Part shown: positions 39,001 through 44,209 of the stretch, in pieces
Position numbering within the stretch: position 1 is the stretch's first letter
Layout: every line of letters begins with the position of its first letter
From: Acidocella aminolytica 101 = DSM 11237
Lineage (GTDB): Bacteria > Pseudomonadota > Alphaproteobacteria > Acetobacterales > Acetobacteraceae
DNA length: 44,209 bases
Assembly: GCF_900129125.1 (NCBI RefSeq)
Contig: NZ_FQVJ01000031.1
Span: 1 to 44,209, forward strand
Direction: 5' to 3'
Notes under the pieces: generated by a model
The model's database searches: none
What the model was told of the DNA's origin: nothing
Seen by the model: the letters and a program-made list of their open reading frames with translations, nothing else
Program-made: the position numbers and the translations under genes

Positions 39001-40481
39001 TTAACCTTCGCCCCTATCAAAGCGATGCTTTAGATGGTGTGCGCGCCGCCTATGCTGCGGGGCATCGCGCCCCGTTGTTGGTGGCGCCCACCGGGGCCGG
39101 AAAGACCATCATGTTTTCGGACGTTGCGCTACGCGCCGCTGAAAAAAATATGCCCACCCTAATCTTAGCGCACCGCCGCGAGCTTATCCGGCAAGCGTCA
39201 AAAAAGCTGACTCTTTCCAATGTGCCGCACGGCATTATTGCCCCCGGCTTCACCCCTACCCGCGACCTTGTGCGGGTGGGAAGCGTGCAGACCGTTGCGC
39301 GGCGCCTTGATAGGCCGGAGGCGCAGGGCTTCAAGCTTATTGTCATTGACGAGGCGCACCACGCGGTTGCCGGGCAATGGGACCAGATTATTACCGCCAA
39401 CCCTAAGGCGCGTCTGCTTGGGGTTACGGCTACGCCAGAGCGCCAGGACGGGCGCGGTCTCGGGGTGGCGGCTGGCGGTTGCTTTGACGTGCTGGTTGAC
39501 GGCCCGAAAATTGGCGACCTGATAGCAGATGGCTATTTGGTCCGCACTAAGACTTATGCGCCGTCCGTAGAGGCTGACGTGTCAAACGTGCCAATCCGGG
39601 GCGGCGATTATGTACCGGACGCGCTGGCGGAGGTGATGGACACGCCCGCGATCACGGGCGACGTGGTGGCGCATTATGCGCGCTACGCGCCGGGCCTGCC
39701 GACCATCGTTTTCTGTGCCAATCGAAAGCATGGGGAGCATGTCGCGCAAGCTTTCAGTGCTGCGGGATGGCGCGCCGCGTTTGCTGACGGCACCATGAAA
39801 GGCAAAGACCGCGACGCAGCCCTTGGCGGCCTGGAAACTGGCGCGGTTCAGGTGCTTTGCGTGGCGGACCTTGTGAGCGAAGGCGTGGACATTCCCACGG
39901 TTTCTTGCGTCATCTCAGTGCGCAAAACCACAAGTTTGGGATTGTGGATGCAGCAGGTAGGGCGGGGGTTGCGAACCGTTTACGCGCCGGGGTTTGATCT
40001 AAATGACCGTGCCGGGCGGTTGCTGGCCATAGCAGCCAGTAACAAACCGCACCTAATTCTACTTGACCATAGCGGCAACACGCTGCGCCACGGGTTGCCG
40101 GATACTGAGCGCGATTGGAGCCTTGACGGGAAATGCAAAAAGGAACGCACGGCACCAACATTGAAGCAATGCCCTGGCTGTTTTGCCATCCACCAACCGG
40201 CGCCTGTGTGCCCGCATTGTGGCCACGACTATAACGCAGGGAAGGCCACACTATCGGAGTTGCCGCTTGTGTCTGCCCCAGGCGAGTTGAAGGAAGTTGA
40301 TGAAGCCATGGCGGCGCGCATTGCGCAGCTTCGGAAAGGGAAGCTTACAGATATTCTCACGGGCAGCGAAACGCTGGCGGAGTTGCGGGAAATCGGGAAG
40401 GCGCGCGGATACAGCCCGCAATGGCCCTGGATGCAGTTTCAGGAAGCTAAGCGCCGCAGGGAGGCGAAAAAAGCAGCATGA
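38997..40481 (+). CDS. SF2 DEAD/DEAH-box helicase
   Basis: A 494-residue protein from a TTG (GGGG about 10 nt upstream) overlapping the previous stop. Walker A APTGAGKT (30-37), DEAHH (118-122), 'VTATPERQDGRGLG', and a helicase C domain with 'QVGRGLRT'. The C-terminal part carries a CPGC...CPHC zinc ribbon (about 385-405). It resembles UvsW/type-III-restriction-like helicases used in phage replication and recombination. Confidence 0.9.
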   Translation: MINLRPYQSDALDGVRAAYAAGHRAPLLVAPTGAGKTIMFSDVALRAAEKNMPTLILAHRRELIRQASKKLTLSNVPHGIIAPGFTPTRDLVRVGSVQTVARRLDRPEAQGFKLIVIDEAHHAVAGQWDQIITANPKARLLGVTATPERQDGRGLGVAAGGCFDVLVDGPKIGDLIADGYLVRTKTYAPSVEADVSNVPIRGGDYVPDALAEVMDTPAITGDVVAHYARYAPGLPTIVFCANRKHGEHVAQAFSAAGWRAAFADGTMKGKDRDAALGGLETGAVQVLCVADLVSEGVDIPTVSCVISVRKTTSLGLWMQQVGRGLRTVYAPGFDLNDRAGRLLAIAASNKPHLILLDHSGNTLRHGLPDTERDWSLDGKCKKERTAPTLKQCPGCFAIHQPAPVCPHCGHDYNAGKATLSELPLVSAPGELKEVDEAMAARIAQLRKGKLTDILTGSETLAELREIGKARGYSPQWPWMQFQEAKRRREAKKAA

Positions 40482-40783
40482 GCCAAACTTATGAAGTCAA
40501 TGCCCGGCTATGGGATGGCGTGCAGAAGTTGCGCGTCACAGTCTCGGATGAAGGCCACGCGCTGAGCGTGGAGGCAATCGAGGCTGATGCAGACCGCAAG
40601 CGAGTTCTGGCGAATATCTCAACCATGCTTGGCCGTGGCGTTTCGCCAATCGAGCTAAGCGTGCGTGCGGATGATTTCAAAGAAATCGTGAACACGCTTC
40701 GCGCAACTGAAAACCAGCACAATGCGCCGCGCCGGGCTGCGGCGCTGGCGGAACACGAAAAAAGGAATAAAAATGGCCAGTGA
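40478..40783 (+). CDS. Hypothetical protein of the replication operon
   Basis: A 101-residue protein whose ATG overlaps the helicase stop (ATGA). Beta strands at the start, then two helices with a charged C-terminus. Not recognised. It overlaps the nuclease gene by 11 bp. Confidence 0.6.
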   Translation: MSQTYEVNARLWDGVQKLRVTVSDEGHALSVEAIEADADRKRVLANISTMLGRGVSPIELSVRADDFKEIVNTLRATENQHNAPRRAAALAEHEKRNKNGQ

Positions 40784-41168
40784 ATCAGACATTCAAGCCA
40801 AGATCATGCTGGCGATAGGGGGCCGTCCTGACGTGCGGATTTTCCGCAATCATGTGGGCTTCGGGTGGAGCGGCCAGTTGCTCAAGCAGGAAGGGGACCG
40901 CGTATTACTCAAGAACGCGCGCCCGGCAACTTTCGGCCTTGCGCCGGGGTCTGCCGACCTCATCGGCTGGCGCTCCATAACCATCAAGCCGGAGCATGTG
41001 GGCCGCAAGATCGCGGTTTTTATATCAGGCGAGGTGAAGGCCCTGCGCGGCAAAGCGGCGGAGGCCCAAAAGAATTGGGCGCGCATTGTGGATGCCGCCG
41101 GTGGTTTGGCGGCAATTTGGCGCACCCCAGCGGGCGCAATCGAGACTGTGGAAGGGGCGCTGATTTAA
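40773..41168 (+). CDS. VRR-NUC domain nuclease
   Basis: A 131-residue protein from the ATG at 40773. 'RNHVGFGWSG', 'FGLAPGSADLIGW' (Asp62) and 'ISGEVKALRGKAAEAQKNW' (Glu87, Lys89, Gln99) form the D...ExK site of stand-alone VRR-NUC enzymes, structure-specific nucleases of phages related to Holliday-junction resolvases. Located between helicase and primase genes. Confidence 0.9.
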   Translation: MASESDIQAKIMLAIGGRPDVRIFRNHVGFGWSGQLLKQEGDRVLLKNARPATFGLAPGSADLIGWRSITIKPEHVGRKIAVFISGEVKALRGKAAEAQKNWARIVDAAGGLAAIWRTPAGAIETVEGALI

Positions 41169-41380
41169 TGGACGTTAGCGAAAAAGAGATGAGGCGCGAC
41201 ATTGCAACTTGGTCATTCGTTACCTGTCGCCACAGCGTCTTGATCGCGGATGTGGAGGAATTGGCGCAATTCCTAATCCGCCGGGGCTGGCGGAAGGCTG
41301 ATGCGAATAGCGGGGGCGCCGTGATGGTGGGCGCTGATTTATCAACTTCGCCGGATTATGTGGTGGAGTTTTCGGCATGA
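41168..41380 (+). CDS. Hypothetical small protein
   Basis: A 70-residue protein, coupled by TAATG to the nuclease gene and by ATGA to the next. Mixed alpha/beta, aromatic residues and no Cys cluster. Not recognised. Confidence 0.6.
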   Translation: MDVSEKEMRRDIATWSFVTCRHSVLIADVEELAQFLIRRGWRKADANSGGAVMVGADLSTSPDYVVEFSA

Positions 41381-41652
41381 GTCACCTTGATGAAGCGCAC
41401 GCGCAAATAAACATCTTGCGCCGGGAGAGGGATGACCTAATGCACCGCGCCATATTGGCGGAACACGCGGCTTGGTGCGCGGCAGAAGAATTGTCGCACA
41501 TCGCAAAAAGCGGGGCGCAATCACCTTCGGTGGCGCGGGAGGCAATCGCCCTCATGCTGAGCCGGGGTTTTGGGAGGATGGAAAACGGACGCGCCTCCGG
41601 GCGTTTAAAGGAAATCCTCGGAAGGGCGCGGATTTCGCCGGAAAGCCTTTAA
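41377..41652 (+). CDS. Hypothetical helical protein
   Basis: A 91-residue protein. The first 45 residues form a long charged helix, probably a coiled coil ('EAHAQINILRRERDDLMHRAILAE'), and the end is basic. ATGA overlap with the previous gene. Function unknown. Confidence 0.6.
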   Translation: MSHLDEAHAQINILRRERDDLMHRAILAEHAAWCAAEELSHIAKSGAQSPSVAREAIALMLSRGFGRMENGRASGRLKEILGRARISPESL

Positions 41653-41671
41653 GCCATGACAGGCTGCTAAA

Positions 41672-42541
41672 ATGACCGCCCTGCCCCAAGAAATCGAAGC
41701 CCTGGCGTTGTTGGGCTGGCGGCTCTATCCGGCCAGCACGCGGAGCCGTGCAGCCCTTGTCAGCCAGTTTAAGGATGGAGCAAAGCCCCACGAATTAGCT
41801 ACGCATGACCTAGACCAGCTTGAAACGTGGGCGCGCCGATTTCCGGGGTGTAACTGGCGTGTTGTCATGGAAGGCTCCGGCATTATCGGGCTAGACGTGG
41901 ACGCGCCGGGAGATGACCATAACGGCGATGGCATAACCGCGTTGCGCGATCTTGTGGCCAAAAACACCCCCCTCCCCCCTCGCCCAACCACGCGAAGTGG
42001 CAGCGGTGGGTTTGCGCTGTTTTTCCGCGATAACGGCGCGCCGATCTGCCGCCGGAGCGGCTGGCCGGTGGCTGGGTTAGATCCCCGCGCCGGGCCGCTT
42101 ACGGTAACTGTGCCTCCCTCCACGCATCTAAGAACGCGCAACGCCTACAGGTGGGCGCCGGGGTTGGCGCCTTGGGAGTGCCCCTTACCCGAGGCGCCCG
42201 CGTGGTTGCTTAAAGCCTTAGCCCCTCCGCCTGAACCGCCTATACCCAAGCGCATGCAGCAGCGCCCGGCAACAGAACCGCGCGCCCGGCGGCGCTTAGA
42301 GCGCGCGGTTGATAATGTGCAATATGCAAAGCCCGGCACGCGCAATGCGGAGCTAAACCGGCAATCCTATGCGGTGGGCCGCTATGTGGGCGCGGGGCTG
42401 CTAGATCAGAATTATGTTATTTCCGTGCTATACACGATTGCGCGTAAATCAGGGTTAGCAGATAAAGAGGCGCGCGACACTATCCGCAGCGGGATGGCGT
42501 CGGGCGTTCGTAATCCAGTAACGACAACAGGAAACGAATGA
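41672..42541 (+). CDS. Bifunctional primase/polymerase (Prim-Pol) domain protein
   Basis: A 289-residue protein. 'ALLGWRLYPA' at the start, 'GIIGLDVDAPG' (Asp75, Asp77) and 'RPTTRSGSGGFALFF' (about 104-118) follow the archaeo-eukaryotic primase plan. The position that usually has His after SGSGG ('GG.H.YF') is not His here, so the catalytic residue set may be altered. The C-terminal part (about 215-280) is helical and resembles a primase-C-like domain. It lies before the D5/SF3-like helicase, as in phage replication modules. Confidence 0.8.
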   Translation: MTALPQEIEALALLGWRLYPASTRSRAALVSQFKDGAKPHELATHDLDQLETWARRFPGCNWRVVMEGSGIIGLDVDAPGDDHNGDGITALRDLVAKNTPLPPRPTTRSGSGGFALFFRDNGAPICRRSGWPVAGLDPRAGPLTVTVPPSTHLRTRNAYRWAPGLAPWECPLPEAPAWLLKALAPPPEPPIPKRMQQRPATEPRARRRLERAVDNVQYAKPGTRNAELNRQSYAVGRYVGAGLLDQNYVISVLYTIARKSGLADKEARDTIRSGMASGVRNPVTTTGNE

Positions 42542-42723
42542 ACATTGAAGATGGCAGGCTTGACCGCGTTTGGGCGGAAAACTGCTTTGCAGACCGGGGC
42601 CGCGTCCTGACGGGTTGGGCATCTCACTATTGCCCGGACTTTGACGGCCTCACGATTGATGAAACTTGCCCGCAATGGCCTTGCCTATGCGCGGATGAAT
42701 TGAAAGAGCGCAATCATGCCTGA
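42538..42723 (+). CDS. Small Cys-containing hypothetical protein
   Basis: A 61-residue protein with ATGA overlap to Prim-Pol and an 8-bp overlap with the helicase gene. It has four Cys residues (ENCF, YCPDF, TCPQWPCLC region) that could bind zinc. Not recognised; the same small gene stands between primase and helicase in related phages as far as I recall, but that is unverified. Confidence 0.6.
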   Translation: MNIEDGRLDRVWAENCFADRGRVLTGWASHYCPDFDGLTIDETCPQWPCLCADELKERNHA

Positions 42724-44209
42724 TTATGGCGGCGATATTGACACAGCCGGAGATATGGAAGGCGGATATAGCGCACCACGCCCTAACCTGCCCTTTCAGG
42801 CTCTCGGTTATGACCGCAGCACGTTCTTTTTTCTGCCAAACAGAGGGGGGCAGGTGTTGGAGTTTTCGGGCCGCGAGCTTGGTTCAGCCGGGGCGTTGCT
42901 TCAGCTTGCCCCGCTTTTCTGGTGGGAATCCGAATGCTCCGGCAAAACCGGCATGGATACAAAGCAAGCGAATGATATGGTTTTGCGCATGTCTTACGCG
43001 GCGGGGCCGTTTGATGCGGGCCGCGTGCGAGGCCGTGGCGTTTGGCTGGAAGATGACGGGCGCCCCGTTGTGCATGCTGGCGATCATTTGGCCGTTGATG
43101 GTCAAATCATCTCGCCTACTGAATGGGAAGGGCAGGGCATCTATGAGCGCGCGCCTAAGCTTGGCGTTTCCTTCAGCGCAGAACCGGCAGAAACCGAGGA
43201 AGCAAAACGCTTCCTTGACCTATGCGCCGCCCTCCCTTGGGAGGATGCAAACGACGATGGCGTGGACACTAGCAGCATGGGCCGCATGCTGGCCGGGTGG
43301 ATAACCGTTTCAGCGTTCTGTGGGGCGATGCCGTGGCGGCCACACGTCTGGATTACTTCGGAGGCTGGCCAGGGTAAAAGCTGGCTGCTTGATAATATCC
43401 TGAAGCCCATGCTTGGCGGGGCTGAGTTGCGGGTGCAATCCAAGACGACAGAAGCCGGGTTACGTGCCGCCCTTGGCCGGGACGCGCGCCCGGTGGTGTT
43501 TGATGAAGCAGAAACGCAGAACCAGCGCGATGCCGACCGCATGCAGCAGGTTCTTGACCTTGCCCGGCAGGCATCAAGCGAGGATGGCGCGGATATTGTG
43601 AAATCAACACAGACCGGACAGGCACGCCGATTCAGAATCAGGTCTATGTTTGCCTTTGCAAGCGTCAACGTGGCGCTCTCGCAAGCGGCTGATGAAAGCC
43701 GGACCATTGTTCTTTCGCTGCGCCCGGCACGGGATAAAGACGCGCGGGCCGCGCATTTCGAGAAGCTGAAAAGCTTGCAGGCCGAAATCGTTACCCCTGG
43801 TTTTGCCGCTCGGCTTCGCGCCCGCACGCTCTCGCTGTTGCCGACTATTCGCGCAAACGCGGAGGTTTTCGCGTCCGCGATTGCGAGGGCAGGGGGGTCA
43901 CGCCGCACAGGCGACACAGTTGGTGTACCTCTCGCCGGTGCATGGTCTCTCCGTTCCCGGCGGACTGCCACCAGGGAGGAAGCGGACGCATTTGTTGCGG
44001 GCACTCCATGGGTACGGGCAGCGGTGGAACGCATCGAGAGCGAGCCGGAATGGAGGCAATGCCTTAACCGGCTGCTCGGGCAGCGCATCCGCCTTCCTGG
44101 CAGGGTTGAAGAAGTCCCCGTTGGCGAGTTGCTGGATATTGTGGGAACCCCCTACAGCACGCCAGAAATGGCCGGAGGGGATGACATGCCGGGTGATGGA
44201 GGGACAGCC
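42716..44209 (+). CDS. D5/SF3-like replicative helicase, N-terminal part (continues at base 1)
   Basis: From the ATG at 42716 the frame is open to the window end (498 codons) and, because of the 95-bp repeat, continues at bases 1-386: 594 residues in all. The N-terminal 'GYDRSTFFFLP..GGQVLEF' and 'RGRGVWLEDDGRPVVHAGDHL' domain is followed by an ATPase with Walker A EAGQGKS (216-222) and Walker B VVFDEAE (260-266). This plan is that of phage D5-like/SF3-related helicases that work with Prim-Pol primases to unwind and prime the replication fork. Confidence 0.88.
   Translation, partial: MPDYGGDIDTAGDMEGGYSAPRPNLPFQALGYDRSTFFFLPNRGGQVLEFSGRELGSAGALLQLAPLFWWESECSGKTGMDTKQANDMVLRMSYAAGPFDAGRVRGRGVWLEDDGRPVVHAGDHLAVDGQIISPTEWEGQGIYERAPKLGVSFSAEPAETEEAKRFLDLCAALPWEDANDDGVDTSSMGRMLAGWITVSAFCGAMPWRPHVWITSEAGQGKSWLLDNILKPMLGGAELRVQSKTTEAGLRAALGRDARPVVFDEAETQNQRDADRMQQVLDLARQASSEDGADIVKSTQTGQARRFRIRSMFAFASVNVALSQAADESRTIVLSLRPARDKDARAAHFEKLKSLQAEIVTPGFAARLRARTLSLLPTIRANAEVFASAIARAGGSRRTGDTVGVPLAGAWSLRSRRTATREEADAFVAGTPWVRAAVERIESEPEWRQCLNRLLGQRIRLPGRVEEVPVGELLDIVGTPYSTPEMAGGDDMPGDGGTA
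44115..44209. repeat. Right copy of 95-bp terminal direct repeat
   Basis: Identical to bases 1-95; it marks the overlap of the circular map. Confidence 0.95.

Noticed and set aside
42726-43304. 192-codon plus-strand frame inside the helicase gene
   Set aside because: Second-frame shadow of the helicase; the helicase frame has recognisable domains and spans the genome joint.
43141-44088. 315-codon minus-strand frame opposite the helicase
   Set aside because: Ser/Arg/Ala-rich shadow of a gene with clear Walker motifs.
1-44209. CRISPR array, tRNA, rRNA or insertion sequence
   Set aside because: No regularly spaced long repeats, no tRNA-like cloverleaf noticed by eye, and no transposase or terminal inverted repeats. 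A tRNA scan would be the proper test.
44115-44209. Terminal repeat as a true packaging terminal redundancy
   Set aside because: It lies in the middle of a coding gene and is exactly what an assembler leaves on a circular or permuted genome; read-depth data would decide.

Overview
The window is the complete genome of a temperate, contractile-tailed (myovirus) bacteriophage. The last 95 bases repeat the first 95 exactly, so the molecule is a circular or circularly permuted genome of about 44,114 unique bp, opened inside a helicase gene whose two halves lie at the two ends. Gene style (frequent ATGA/TAATG overlaps, GC-rich codons, an LPD29 gene, a Rep-type HTH protein, a GcrA-like HTH protein) points to an alphaproteobacterial host, perhaps an acetic-acid-bacteria relative. 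That host guess is inference. No integrase, transposase or attachment site is visible. A small ParA, a translationally coupled DNA-binding partner, a Rep-like protein and an iteron-like origin instead suggest that the prophage lives as a plasmid (a phage-plasmid).

Layout. (1) 404-4394, minus strand: leftward operons of small, mostly unrecognised proteins, with two opposed small HTH-like genes (2527-3096 +, 2993-3313 -) and an iteron/AT-rich candidate origin at 2169-2420. (2) 4395-5593: 1.2 kb without a convincing gene, holding a 9/18-bp-periodic CTATC/GATAG array, repeats, a strong stem-loop and a repressor-type palindrome. (3) 5594-32010, plus strand, late genes: terminase, portal, scaffold, capsid, neck, sheath, tube, tail chaperone with a -1 frameshift, tape measure, baseplate hub/spike/wedge, fibre, a small membrane protein, HTH-phosphoesterase, nucleotide enzymes, papain-like hydrolase, endolysin, holin-like protein and lipoprotein. 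(4) 32299-33653, plus: Rep-like protein and SprT-like metalloprotease. (5) 33679-37181, minus: ParA and partner, ERF recombinase, Gp157 and others. (6) 37415-37798 minus, XRE repressor, divergent from (7) 37918-386, plus: GcrA-like HTH, SSB, SF2 helicase, VRR-NUC nuclease, Prim-Pol primase and D5/SF3-like helicase.

The most notable feature is regulatory. Three promoters (upstream of 404-721, 1488-1811 and 32931-33653) share one design: a CTATC/GATAG element touching a TTGAC -35 box, then an 18-bp palindrome of the form TTGT-N3-GTAC-N3-ACAA overlapping the edge of the -10. A fourth copy of the palindrome lies inside the tail operon, next to a tiny antisense membrane-protein ORF and the tape-measure start. 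The CTATC/GATAG motif also occurs before parA and in a periodic array at 4752-4809, so it could serve both partition and gene control. A second, unrelated palindrome occurs once at the repressor gene and once upstream of the late operon, which suits a lysogenic repressor.
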